42,919 nt of DNA from Gnetum montanum. Its lineage: Eukaryota > Streptophyta > Gnetopsida > Gnetales > Gnetaceae. The notes below the pieces were generated by a model. It worked only from the letters and a program-made list of their open reading frames with translations. It was not told where the DNA came from and made no database searches. Position numbers and translations under genes: made by a program. The DNA lies in assembly GCA_015680685.1 (NCBI GenBank), contig MNCI01009651.1:96100-139018 (forward strand). The letters are read 5' to 3'. This document shows, piece by piece, positions 30,817 through 41,927 of this stretch; the first letter of the stretch is position 1, and every line of letters begins with the position of its first letter.

Positions 30817-32599
30817 TTAGAATGGGGGATATCCCCCATAACTAAATGGTTGAGCATGGCAAGGATTAATAAATGAAAGGTGAGGATCCTTGCATGTTGG
30901 AAATATCGAAACTTGATCATACTTACCCCATTGGGGTTCACACACCTGATTAGAGTAAGCATAATGAGGAAATTTATAGGATGTAGTCAATTGATGAGTG
31001 GTTGATCCACTATGGCACTTATGACCATAAGATGGTATGCAAGGGTCAACATGTCTCCCCATATGGCTATATTCATTGGGCTGCATGGTTTTTAAAGTAT
31101 TGAGTGGTGGTCCTAATAAGGTAACATGAGGAATTGGGTTCAAAGAGTAAGATGCACCATAGTTTTGGACTTGTGCTAAGTTGGCAAATGTAGTGGTTTT
31201 TGAACTGTGGTGTCCCTTTCTATGATCATGTCTAAATAAGGGACACCTATGATGTTGTGGAAAATTCCCACTGCTATTGATAGTAGAAGCACAAGTAACA
31301 TTCGTGGGTTGATGCTCTGATGCAAATCTCTTGGGAACAACTGGTGGCAATGTAGAAGGAGGTAAAGGATGAGAATGTTGAAATTGAGAAGTGTAAGGTA
31401 CCCAAGGTGGTGGTCTTGTTAGAAAGGATATGGGTTGATGGTATTGTGGAGAATGATAATAATATGATGAGATAGGGTATGTTGACCTAGTTGGGGAAAC
31501 AAGATGTTGAACTTGATAGGCACTTGGGTTCGGATGATATGAAGGATGTACCCAGTTTGAGGGTGGCCTCCCCCATGACTAGGATTGTTGCCACTGTGAT
31601 TGAACATAGTATCTTTGTACGAACTCTGGGTGCAACACTCTTCCCCAATGCTGATGCAAATGTGACAATATTGGGCATTGGCCATTGGGGTGATCATACA
31701 AGCAAATGTTGCATTCATACATATGATTGGCAGTTAAGCTCATATTTCCTTCATCCCTTCTTTTCGATTGTCTAAAGGTGTTTCATCCTACTTCTTGGTT
31801 CATCATGATTCTATCTCCAATAATTTTGGCATATCCTCCACATTTTTTATGCATCCATTCCATCATTTTATTGATATTTTCCTCAATTTTATCTAATGAT
31901 TGTTGTACTGGCAAAGATGATTCTTCCTCCTTGAGATGGGTTGATTTCTCCTTTTTGTGGTTATGGACCTCTGTTAAGTTGAGATTTTGGTCCCGTTGAT
32001 GTTCTTCAACAATCTCCCATCTAGCCATTTCTCCTTCTTCTTTGGCTACCCACTTAATAAGCTCTTGGACTTGATGGGTTCATAGTTTGTATAGTTGACC
32101 TTGGGCATACATCCGTAGGATCTCTCTTGTTTCATCACGAAGTCCATCAATGATATGGTACATTAGCCTTTCCTCAGAGAACTCATGGTCTAGACAGTTG
32201 TTTAACAGTGCATAATATCTTTCTAAGGCCATGTCCAAGGGTTCATGTTGTTCTTGTTTCCACTCTTGGATTTGGTTTCTCAAGGCTGATACTCTTGCAT
32301 AGGTTTGATATCTTTTGTTAAAGAGTTCTACCATTGTTGGCCAACGTTGAATTGAATTTGGTTTTCATGATCTATACCATACTTTTGCTTGGCCAATGAG
32401 TGTCATAGGAAAGAGCTTGAGTTTTTGCCAATCATTATTAATGTTGTTCCATGCAAAGGCATCATAGAAGGCTTGTATGTTGTTGAGGATCTAAGTCATA
32501 GCCTACTAAGAATTTGGGAAAGTTGTTTAAATTGAGCCTAGGTAGGCAGCTCTCTTTACGATGCCTATGGGAGATTCGAACAGCCTCTTGTATTTTCAT
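30817..32599 (-). pseudogene. gag of element D
   Basis: ATG at 32599 (MKIQEAVRISHRHRKE) corresponds to the start of the capsid domain in A, B and E. D lacks the family's N-terminal domain. A 2-nt loss near DPQQH shifts the frame; from about 32510 to 30817 the frame is then constant with four premature stops. It contains VELFNKRYQTYARVSALRNQIQEW and DGLRDETREILRMYAQGQL (capsid), a charged segment, zinc knuckle CNICLYDHPNGQC (about 31710) and a long Pro/His/Ser-rich tail ending GGYPPF followed by TAA TAA. It is unusually well preserved compared with A. There is no protease after it. The product would package RNA in virus-like particles. Confidence 0.85.
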
Positions 32600-32925
32600 T
32601 AGGCTTGTAGTGGCCAGTAGGGATTCATCATCATTGGGTGAGTTATGTTTTCATGCATTGGGATGATGTTTCTTTTGTTTATGTTTATAAGAAACCCCCA
32701 CCTTAGATTGCATATTCCAATCTTAATTGTCATATAATTCTTTGGTTCTCCAATGAATTTCCTTACTAGATGTGGCATTATTATAGTCTTATAGAAGAGG
32801 CATGGTTGTCAAATTATGTGTGAATTTGTATGTGACTTTTTGTAATTATTTCTTCTTGAAAGATATATCGTTAATTCCTCTATAGTGACCTTGTATGATA
32901 TAACTAAACTAGATAACTAGCACCG
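32600..32925 (-). other. 5' untranslated leader of element D
   Basis: Between the PBS and the gag ATG. AT-rich; no N-terminal gag domain like that of A, B and C is found. Confidence 0.6.
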
Positions 32926-32943
32926 TCCCTGGCAACGGTGCCA
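32926..32943 (-). other. Primer-binding site of element D
   Basis: Minus strand TGGCACCGTTGCCAGGGA, two mismatches to the tRNA-Asp complement, 1 bp from the LTR. Confidence 0.9.
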
Positions 32944-32944
32944 A

Positions 32945-33787
32945 TGATGAGTGGTGAGGTACCCCTACACTCAACAATACGAATATGACCATTTCACGCA
33001 CAATCCGATCGAACTCCATAGATGACCTAGTTGTGGTATCTAGATAGTTACTCATAAGATCGTAGTTCGCTGTCTTCCCACCTAGACTAGTATTAGTTTT
33101 TTCATGTATGGTTTAGTCCAGAGTGAGGTGTATGATGTCTTCTATACTAACGCTACTCCTATGTATGATGGAAAATAATATTAACTAAGCTATGAGGAAA
33201 AAGGGAGAGAGAGAATCTAAACTAGCCTAAGTGTAATGAGCATTCATTCCTTAATCATCCATACACATCTTGGACTTCATGCATGACTACCACTAGGATT
33301 ACCAAGTGCAGATCCTAGGTACACTACTGGGCTACCAAGTAGTCACACTTAAATGCTCATAATCAAGTCGTACTCGTTTCGTGTTACTTGGAGATAAGGG
33401 TAGAGAGATATTAACTAAGAAAGTAATAAATAACAATAACAATTAAATAATTAAACTAAGTAAATGTTGTAATGATGAAGTAATCTCGATCTTTATTATC
33501 GGTCATGTGCGTGTTCAAGTACATCACACTCGAATAAGGATGTCGTACAATTACAATCATCACACTATGGGCATGCACTTGGAGAAAGGAAAACTGACAA
33601 CAAGTTCCTACTTTGACACTAAAACTAAAATCGAAACTTAACACTTAACACTTCAACTTCCTGCCTCTTATTTATAGATGAGGAAACAGGCTGCAATATC
33701 ACAACAATGATATCACGTATGCGATATCACATCGCGGATGTGATATCATGTCTATGATATCATGGCCAAAAAATTCATGATTCATCA
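32945..33787 (-). repeat. 5' LTR of element D (843 bp)
   Basis: Minus strand starts TGATGAATCATG at 33787 and ends CCACTCATCA at 32945. TATA box 33676-33667. The palindrome block (about 33690-33765) differs in arrangement from that of the 3' LTR although the rest aligns without large gaps. One repeat unit with an internal insert, as in the middle unit of E. Confidence 0.9.
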
Positions 33788-33792
33788 TGTGC
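33788..33792. repeat. Target-site duplication of element D, right copy (degenerate)
   Basis: TGTGC against GGTCC on the left. The C gag resumes at the next base. Confidence 0.6.
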
Positions 33793-35165
33793 TTAGAACC
33801 AAAATTTATTAGATGGTGGAGTACCATGCTTGAATTTTTCAATGACAAATATCAAACATACTCTAGAGTGTCCAACTTGAGAAGGCAAATCCAAGGATGG
33901 AAATAGGGAATACATGAAGCCTTGGATGCCATCATCAGTTGATACTACTTCTTAATGCACAAATGTCCTAGCCATGATTATTCTTAGCTGGATCAACTTT
34001 AACACATTGTAGATGAGCTTTGATCTGAAACGAGGAGAACCCTTGGCATCTATGCCCAAGGGTGACTATCAAAATTAATCCCCCATTAGATACAAAGACT
34101 AATCAAGTAGGTAGCTAAAGAGGAAGGTGAATTAAGAAAATGAGAAAGTGCAGAAGAGTACAACCATGATCTTTCCATTTTACAAGAGGGAGGTTTGATT
34201 TTGTGATAGTGAAGAAGAATCCACACCTAATAAGATGGTGAATAAGGAAACCTTATCACTCCAAAAATTTCAATCTAAAATTACAGCCAAGGTTGATTAG
34301 TTATGGGACTACATGGATAACAAGTTTTAAGTTGTCCTAAAAATCACTGAAGAGTCCAAAGAACAAGGTAGTGATCACAAATGCTGAAGACGTAAGGAAG
34401 TTGAACATGCTTCTCAAAGAGGTAAGGGCAAGATTGCTGCAATAGAAGGAGTTGTAGGAAGTGAATTAGATGATGATGGTAGGTGTGATGTCTACTAGTA
34501 TGAACATCCTAAGGGATGTTACCCCATAATTTCACACTTACAGGAGTCCGGGGTGTATGGTTTGAATCCACGACTGATAAAAAGGTAAACATCTAGAAGA
34601 TTACCTTATCCTCAAGGTAATTTTATGTAGTTCCACCAGCAATAGAAATATTATCCAAGTGAAACTCCTCTACAACAATATGAGCAATATCAATAGTGGC
34701 AACAACCATAGTCATGGGCACTGGCACCACCAAGGTAGTAATACCTTTATAGAAAGCTCGATATCTATGTGACTTCTCCAGTCACATTTCTACTTTTCAA
34801 TCTCACTACCATCCTTTTGATTATTATCGAACTCATTCTCCACATGAATGAAGAGATACCAGCTCTTATCCTTATCCTTCTCCTATTCCTGTACATCTTC
34901 CTCTTCCATCCACACAGCTACCACCTGCTCCACCTATGCAAGGTGAACTACTAGCTCCACTGCAACAACATAATGCTACTAGGGCCATTAATCTACAACC
35001 AGTTCATTAACTAAGTGGTTTAGGTACTCGATCAAAGAAAATACCTTTCTTCATATCACATAGTCTACCTAAGCCTTCAAATACACCTACCATTGACAAC
35101 CTTGTTCTCTGTCTTCCTCTATATCAAATCCCTTTAAGTCCCTTTCTAACCAAACATTGCCCAGG
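33793..35165 (+). pseudogene. gag of element C, 3' part
   Basis: Contains KYQTYSRVSNLRRQIQGW (about 33848-33900), a charged segment (about 34110-34450), a degraded zinc knuckle near 34480 (C-D-V-Y, then EHPKGCYPI), LQESGVYGLNPRL and a Pro/Gln-rich tail. Many stops and frame changes. Confidence 0.8.
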
Positions 35166-35665
35166 ATCCATATTGTGATGCTCAATCACACTATATCTAA
35201 TTGGATCCATGCTGGAAACCTTCCTAGGATGTTAGTAGATCCTGGAAGTTCTTTGATTATTTGAAGATTGCTAGGAATGAACCATGCAAAGCTCTTCTTG
35301 ACTTAAGTTTCAATGTTAACCCAATTTTTCATGAGATGTATACTACATGGCACCTACCTCCTTTAAAGAAGAGAAATATCAAATTAGAATTGGTAGACTA
35401 GTTCATCACTATTCCATTGGGATTGGTAAAAGACATTGTGACCACTATTTGTGTATGGTCTTATCCTACTGATTTCCTAGTGATCAAAGTGGAGAACTGC
35501 AAAGGGGATTTCCCAATAATTATGGGAAGGACATGGCTTAGCACTATGGATGCAAGAATGGGAATCAAAGATGTTTCTTTAGAAATATCTAAAGAAAATG
35601 CATTTGGAAAGATCAAGAAGAAGTGAGTTCCATGCATCATGTACAGTGATACAAGGTGCAATTGT
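35166..35665 (+). pseudogene. Protease region of element C
   Basis: The catalytic loop at 35297-35320 reads LLDLSFNVNP: Asp is kept (35300-35302) but S-G after it is lost. The second lobe is better preserved in one frame: TDFLVIKVENCKGDFPIIMG (35477-35525), RTWLSTMDARMGIKDVSLEI and then KIKKK. Confidence 0.8.
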
Positions 35666-36229
35666 CTATAGAAACTTTAGGCCATGAAACAAGCATCTAT
35701 CTTTGCATGCAAGTAGTATGTCCCAGAAGAAGAAATTCAAAGGTTTCTATATGTAGCAGTCACAAAATAGGAGGGCACCCAATGGATGACTACTGATTTT
35801 GAGAGTAGTATACTTTGTATGAAACTAGCTAAGAGCCTAACGTGCGCATATGTAACATGTATGGATTAACTAGAGCAAGTTCATCACCAACTCTCTAATG
35901 ATGCAAACAATGATACCTATTGCTAAGAATTGGAAATTCTTAAAAATTTTAAGCAAGAGCCCCTTGAATTAAAAACTCTACTAGTTGGAATGAAATACAT
36001 GTTCTTAAAAAATGGGAAGCCAGTCATTATCAATGAAAATCTTGCTCCAAAGTAGACAAAGATGCTACTAAATGTGGTTGAAAAATGGTCAACAACTTTT
36101 GCTTGGTCATATCCTGAACTCATAGGGATTTATCCTAGGATATGCCAACATCGTATCTACACTAATCTAGCCATGAAGTGAAAGAGACAGCCACAAAGGT
36201 GATTGAAACCTAAACTAAAGCATATCATC

Positions 36230-36975
36230 AAAGAGAAAATAAAACTCCTCAAGGCAGGGTTCATTTATCCCATTGTGGATAGTAAGTGGGTTAGCCCACT
36301 TATGATTATGCCAAAGAAAGATGGCAAGTGGTAGGTCTACATCTTTTTTTAGTTGCTAAATATGCCAACATTCAAGAACCATTTTTTGTTACCATTTTTT
36401 GGTCAGGTGTTAGACACAATATTTGGGCATTGCTACTACAATTTTCTAGATGGTTATAGTGGCTATAACCAAATTCAAATTGTACTAGAAGACTAGGCCA
36501 AGACAACATTCATGAGTCCCTAGGGGAATTTTTCATATCACAAGATGCCTTTTGGTCTATGCAATGCTCCTGCTACATTCCAGTGCCTAGTTCTAAGAAT
36601 GTTTCAATAGAAAATATGTAGTGGTATGGAAGTCTTCATGGATGAATTCTCCACCTACAGAGCAACATTTGAGTGAGCCCTTGACCATCCTAGGCAAGAG
36701 CTAAAATTATATGTTGAAACCAACCTAAAGTTTAATTGGAAAAAGAGTTACCTAATGGTCTAGGAAAGCATTGTATTAGGGCATAGGATATCACAAGCAA
36801 GAATTGAGGTAGACACTAAAAAAATAAGGATCATCCAAGGAATCACACATCAACTAGAAACTGTTAAAGATGTTTATGCATTCCTTGGACATACTAGCTA
36901 TTACTAGTGATTCATAGAGAATTTCTCTAAGATCACAAATTCATTGATGAAACTAACAAAGAAAGATGCTTAATT
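36230..36975 (+). pseudogene. Reverse transcriptase of element C
   Basis: Blocks: GFIYPIVDSKWVSPLMIMPK (about 36258), FLLPFFGQVLDTIFGHCYYN, FLDGYSGYNQIQI, MPFGLCNAPATFQ, FMDEFS (36635-36652), IVLGHRISQARIEVD and AFLGHTSYY. The active-site FMDD has become FMDE. Several stops. Contiguous with RNase H. Confidence 0.88.
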
Positions 36976-37029
36976 TGTTTTTGAAAGCACATTCCAATAG
37001 TTGAAAGAGAAACTTGTGAAAACTCTAAT

Positions 37030-37425
37030 TCTACAAGCACCTAACTAGTCTAAATCATTTCATGTCATGATAGATGCATTAAATTATGTCTTGGGAGCTA
37101 TTCTTACAGAGATGGATGATAAGAAACACCCGTTTTACATCAACTATGCTAGCTAAAGCATTGTGGGTGCACAACTAAACCACACCACTACAAAAAAATA
37201 ACTAATGGTAGTGGTGTTTGCTTTACAAAATTTTAGGCATTATGTGCTTAGATACAAAGTGTTTGTGCATACTAACCATAGTGCCATCCACTTCTTGATG
37301 AACAAGCCAATAGTGAGCTCCCATGTCATACGGTGGCTGGTGATCTTACAGGAATTTGATCTTTCTATGATAGATCAAATGGGCACTAAGAATGTGGTTG
37401 CTGATCACTTATCTTAGTTATGATG
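37030..37425 (+). pseudogene. RNase H of element C
   Basis: VMIDALNYVLGAILTEMDD (about 37065; relatives have TDAS), then LMVVVFALQNFRHYVLRYKV, HTNHSAIHFLMNKPIVSSHV, IRWLVILQEFDLSMID and VVADHLS (open from 37205 to 37417). Confidence 0.85.
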
Positions 37426-37599
37426 GGATAACAAAGAGGAAGAAAGCCCACTATCTAATATGTTTCCTAACAAACTCCTCCTCTTTTTTGGGGCTATAGT
37501 TGAACAATTTCCTAATGAACCTAATTAGTATAATGACATTCTTACCTATCTTCCCACTTAGGAGATGCCACAAGGATTGGACCACTAGAAGAAATAGTA

Positions 37600-37960
37600 G
37601 TTTCTTCACTAAGTAAACTGCTTCATGGAGATTAACAAACATCTTTACAAGGTATGCATCGATGGCCTAGTTCAATGGTGTGTCCCTAATGTTGATCAAC
37701 TATGTGTTCTCCAAGATCCTCACAAAGGTCCTTGTGGAGGACACTATGCTAGAAGATGCATGACCATTAGAATCCTGATGGTAGGGTACTATTGGCCAGC
37801 AATCTTCAAGGATGATCACCATTATGTCTACTCTTTTGAATGATAACAACGAGATGGTGGAATGACTGCTCAAATGGAGGAACCTCAATAATGGATTCAA
37901 CCACTAGAATCCTTCAACATCTGGGGCATTGAATTTATGGGTCCCATCAAACAAGTATGG
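37600..37960 (+). pseudogene. Integrase N-terminus of element C, truncated
   Basis: MEINKHLYKVCIDGLVQWCV (37625 on), HKGPCGGHYARRCMTIRI, YYWPAIFKDDHHYV (zinc-binding region, second Cys pair degraded) and ESFNIWGIEFMGPIKQ (about 37907-37955). The first catalytic Asp is Glu. The homology stops here; the rest of the core is absent. Confidence 0.82.
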
Positions 37961-38640
37961 TGGTTTCTCCTCTAGCTACTACAATGGACTGACAATAGGT
38001 ACAGCTCACTTCCTTACATGCTTCCTCTATGAAATAGCTTTATTTCAATGAACAGTTGAAAAATGGCTGGTAAGAGTAATGGCTACAAATTGAAGAAGTC
38101 ATGCACTACTCTATGTTCTATTTTTGGAGCTTTTTATACCTAAACTAGAATTTCTTCTCTCATTCTTTCTTTCTTTGTATCTTCTATGAAAATGCTCTAT
38201 TTTATCTTATGGCTGGAAACTTGAAAACTCTTAAGGCTCTATGTAGGAGAAGGTAGAGTATTTTCTCTTTTGTTATGCTATGAGAGCTATTTATTCTATG
38301 ATTATGAGCTTGGTTTTATCCTTAGTTTGGAATTGTAAGAGGAGCCTTGTAATTTTTCTTTTAATTAATAAAATTACTCTACCCCCTAAGTTCTAGGGAG
38401 AGTTTTATGGTGGATGTAGGTTGGAAAATTTACTAATTGAATCACCTTAAAAACTTGGTCTCTATTTTTTCTTTTGTAGAAATTCTCTATTTTGAAGTAT
38501 TAAGTTAATTTTGGATTTCCCTCTATCTTCCGTTAGACTCTTTTTAAGTTGATATTTTACATAAAACCCTGATTCATCCATTCTCCCTATCAACACCTTT
38601 AGCTCCATCTAGAGAATAACATTGGCTTCACTACAATCTG
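37961..38640 (+). mobile_element. Possible Ty1/copia LTR remnant
   Basis: Around 38345-38400 the sequence has CCTTGTAATTTTTC, AATTAATAAAATTACTC; around 38408-38462 it has GGTGGATGTAGG followed by GAATCACCTTAAAAACTTGG. The order of a Leu-Tyr-type untranslated run, GTGGATGTAGG and AACCACGTTAAA-like sequence is typical of plant copia R/U5. At about 38630 AACATTGGCTTCACTAC might be the LTR end and a decayed tRNA-Met PBS. No second LTR and no copia coding seen. Ends unresolved. Confidence 0.3.
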
Positions 38641-39071
38641 GCTCCAACAATAAAACACTCTAAAAGACACTCTTTTTCATACTATTCAGATTATTGACTC
38701 TTTAGTAAAAACTCCCTTGTTTTGAGGTAGAAAAGAAAGGTGATATAAGAATAAACTACCATTTTTAATTTTTAAACCTTTTGGTTCCAACTTAGTACTT
38801 GTTTATACTAGTTTTTTTGGTTTAAGAAATAGTTAATGATAGTGCTTTGATATGGCTATGTTGTAATGGTAAATGATCTATTTACATATAAATATTTATT
38901 TTTATTTAGGAGAAAATCATGGGTTAAATTAAAAGTTTCTTAACATCATGTTTAAGGAGCATGAAACTTTATAAAGAAAATATGAAAGAAACTTTGAAAT
39001 AAGGATACTTAGCAATAATTTAAGAGGCCTATGAAATAATAAAAACTTTTAAGTGAAAATGGTCTTAAAAC
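38641..39071. other. AT-rich stretch before the LINE remnant
   Basis: No coding potential recognised; could include the decayed upstream part of the LINE or a copia leader. Confidence 0.3.
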
Positions 39072-40290
39072 TTGAAGGTTGAATCTTTCCAACAATTCCT
39101 TTTTGCTATTTATATTTTTCTTGGAAAAAATAATATGCTAAGAATGTTAAGCTTAAGAAAACTAGCCTTTGGTAGGGTAGACCTTCATAATAAGAATTTT
39201 ATCAAAGGTTACCACTACATAAAAGAGTATAGAGTCCTTAACTCTATATGCAAATTTTTTAAAAAAAATTTAGAAAATTTTTGCCCTTCATTTGACCTTT
39301 GAGTGAATATGCATAAAATCAAATTGATAATTTAGGATACAAAAATGCTTATTGTAACTTTCATTTTGGAGGTACCAATGTATAAATAGTAGATTATTTT
39401 AAATATTTAGGTCTTATATATATATATATAGTTATAATTGGATGAAATTACATCAAATAAAGAGTAGTAGGAGGTTTCAAGGCTTTGTATGCTTTCAAAA
39501 ATAAGTGCAAGGATTTAGGACTTTCATTTTCGAGGTCAGAAAATAAATTTGTTAGTTTATCATCTATCCTATTGCATTGAATAGATGTGCTATTAAAGAC
39601 TTGGACTTAGTGATAAACTTTGGAAAGATATTAAAAGAGTGTGAAAAAACATTTCTTCTCAATGAGTCAAGGGCAAAGATGTAAACATTTTACTTAATGT
39701 TATCATGTAAAAGTGATTTATTACCTTTAGAAGTAGAAACCTTCTACTAGTTCATTCTATCTACTTATAGCTTTCATATTTCAAGGCAAGAAATCTAATG
39801 CTATTCTTGAGAATTCATGAGATGGTGGTTGGTATTTTCAAGGAATGCAATAGTTATGAAAATGGAATATTTCTTGGGAGGAAGTGCAAAAGATTCTAAG
39901 AAAATTCACCAATTAGTTAACAAGAAGTATTTAACATAGTTATAGTCTAATGTAGAAGGTAAAAAATAACCTTATTTACATCACATTAGATATAATAAAT
40001 AAGATGTAGAAGCATACTTTTTCTTAGTTGCTATTCTAATCAAGCTTAGTAGTGACATCAACAAGAATCACTTAAGTTTGCATCATCTTAAAATTGAAAG
40101 TAAAAGATACATTCAAATCCCTATAAAAGAGAATACATGTAAGTTGTGTGAGCTAGAAACTCTTGATGATGAGTTGTATATGTTTATTTTCTATGTATAG
40201 CTATCCATTTGAGACAATGTTATAATAACACAACATAAAACTTATATGATTTTTTTTTGTTGTTCCTATGCATTCTTGGTCAATTTTTAG
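39072..40290 (+). pseudogene. Decayed LINE reverse transcriptase, C-terminal part
   Basis: Three frames together give a LINE RT tail: NLENFCPSFDL, stop, VNMHKIKLII (39270-39330; relatives LExFC...GLxVNxxKTKxMI); IVDYFKYLGL (from 39386); GGFKALYAFKNKCKDLGL (39462-39515); FEVRK...PIALNRCAIKD (39525-39600); LLPLEVETFY (39722-39750). At the C-terminus comes HHLKIESKRYIQIPIKENTC followed by KLCELETLDDELYMF (40081-40186). This is the arrangement H-x-L-x-I-E-x-x-R-Y-x-x-I-P...C-x2-C...DE, a C-terminal motif known from many LINEs. It differs from the usual angiosperm L1 zinc-finger tail. No catalytic ADD or endonuclease domain is recognisable. Confidence 0.7.
39415..39430. repeat. (TA)8 microsatellite
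   Basis: Eight TA dinucleotides, inside the LINE remnant just after the KYLG motif, where it has expanded into the coding frame. Confidence 0.9.
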
Positions 40291-40734
40291 AGTTTATCTT
40301 TATTTTTCATAAAATATTAATATCTATGAAATAGACCCTATGGGTCTTTGGACATAATAAATCTTCAATTTCAGTTTTAGTTTCATACACACACGCACAC
40401 ACACACACACACACAAAACTTTTAACTTAATGATTTCCCACTATAATTGGTTTAATAACCTACTTTTCATGACATACTCTTAACCCATAGCAATGCCTTG
40501 AACTATCAATTAAAAACATTCTTTATAATTACTAGAAGTTAATTTTAGTTTCTATTGTACCCACTTTTTTGGTTCATCAAGGATCGAGACTAAGTATGGT
40601 CTTGACATTGTTTCATGTAGGTTTAAGCATCAAACTTCCCAAACACATCATCATGAGATACATTCTCAAGTTCCAAATATCTTCAGGGGTTAGTTAATTT
40701 CATAATCCAACTTATGGAATTTATTTTTGGCAAT
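40291..40734. other. LINE 3' side and AT-rich flank
   Basis: Sequence after the LINE tail, with GGTCTTTGGACATAATAAAT (about 40343-40363) that may be its 3' end, the CA repeat, and no further coding potential up to element E. Confidence 0.4.
40387..40415. repeat. (AC)n microsatellite
   Basis: About 14 AC units with one ACGC interruption. Confidence 0.92.
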
Positions 40735-40739
40735 GTTAG
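40735..40739. repeat. Presumed target-site duplication of element E, left copy
   Basis: GTTAG directly before the LTR. The partner lies outside the window. Confidence 0.5.
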
Positions 40740-41779
40740 TGATGAGATGTGACATGCACTGTGTCGCGATATCACGTCTTTCCCTGCGATATCGCATACG
40801 CGATATAGCGGTCCGCCGCCATATCTATAAATAAGAGGCGGCACTCCCCTCATTTTCAAATCCTGGGTAGAAGTAGCGAAGCTCTAGCAGATTGATCACT
40901 CCAGAGTTAGAATTTTTCCCCATGTGCCCGCAGTAGGAGTCCTAGAGTGAACGGCTCTTTATTCGAGCAGCTTGTAACCTGAACCCAAGTTGTGTATGGC
41001 AATAAAGATGAACTTGATTGGATAAACCTTGTAGCACATGGTTTTATTGTTGTGTATTTACTACTTTCCTAGTATGCACAAGTATGACTTGATTACAAGC
41101 GTCTACAGACGTGTACGGCTAATCAAGGAATCGGCTGCTTGTCGCAACACATGAGTACAACTTGACTACGAGCATTGACTGCTTGGTAACCCAGTAGCAT
41201 ATTCCAGGATTCTGCGCTTGGTAATCCTAGTGGTAGTCCAATGTGTACAGCTAGTTAAGGAATCGGCTGCTCATCGCTAGGCTAGAACGTGTGATAAGTA
41301 CAACTTAGTTACGAGCACCCACGGGTGTGTACGGCTAGCTAAGGAATCGGCTGCTTATCACACTTAGGCTAAATAGGTGCCTTAGTACGACCACTTTGAG
41401 CACTTGCGTTACGTGTGGTGATCCCAGTAATGATTAGTGTTTGGTAAGCCACAGTTGCATAGTTCAGGGTGTGTCTGGTAAGTGGGAACGGATGCTGACT
41501 CTAGTTAATTTAGACTTAGGACATTAGTTAGACTTAGTTAGTTTCTCAACCCTTCCTCCCATAGCTTAGGAGATAAACTGAAAAATACCAAAGATCATAT
41601 ACCTCAGACTTGCTTAACCATACACCATGACACTTACAAGAAAGCCTGGGAAGACAACGAATGATTAACCCAAAGTGTTTCTTGTGGTGTTAAGGCATTT
41701 AGTCTATGGAGTTCGACCGGATTGCGTGTGCACGTTCGTATTTGTATGGTTGAGTGTAGGGGTACCTCGCCACCCCTCA
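40740..41779 (+). repeat. 5' LTR of element E (1040 bp)
   Basis: TGATGAGATGTG to GCCACCCCTCA (family CATCA end shortened). GATATC block at about 40767-40806, TATA box 40826. Three diverged repeat units with a ~70-bp insert in the middle one (about 41079-41363). Confidence 0.9.
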
Positions 41780-41780
41780 T

Positions 41781-41798
41781 TGGCGCCGTTGCCGAGGA
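41781..41798 (+). other. Primer-binding site of element E
   Basis: TGGCGCCGTTGCCGAGGA, one mismatch to the tRNA-Asp complement. It is the best-preserved site in the window. Confidence 0.92.
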
Positions 41799-41927
41799 TT
41801 AAGTGTTTTTTTATTCCAATTGAACATAAGGGATATCACTCACATCATTGTGAGCCTAAAACAAACCTTAGGGTTAATCAGTTAATTCAGAACATAAATA
41901 ACGGTGAAAATTAGCACACCATTAGAA

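Larger units (their letters stand above)
27080..33787 (-). mobile_element. Element D: gag-only (TR-GAG-like) retrotransposon nested in element C
   Basis: A 6.7-kb minus-strand element with two 843-bp LTRs, a near-perfect tRNA-Asp PBS and a PPT. In its own 5'-3' order it has gag (32599-30817), about 1 kb of T-rich untranslated sequence, the family block GGGGAGGACCCACT (about 29795-29782), a second GATATC block (about 29478-29396), a 186-codon open frame (28675-28115), the family 3' tail and the PPT. No protease, RT, RNase H or integrase motif was seen on either strand. I count about 30 mismatches in the first ~255 bp of the two LTRs, so it is old. Known terminal-repeat elements carrying only GAG are its nearest named parallel. 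Confidence 0.9.
33793..37960 (+). mobile_element. Element C, 3' part (truncated in integrase)
   Basis: Continues the capsid of C (TTAGAACC), then protease, RT, RNase H and the beginning of integrase, all heavily mutated. Homology to A ends soon after GIEFMGP (about 37930-37955). The rest of integrase, the 3' untranslated region and the 3' LTR are missing. Confidence 0.88.
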
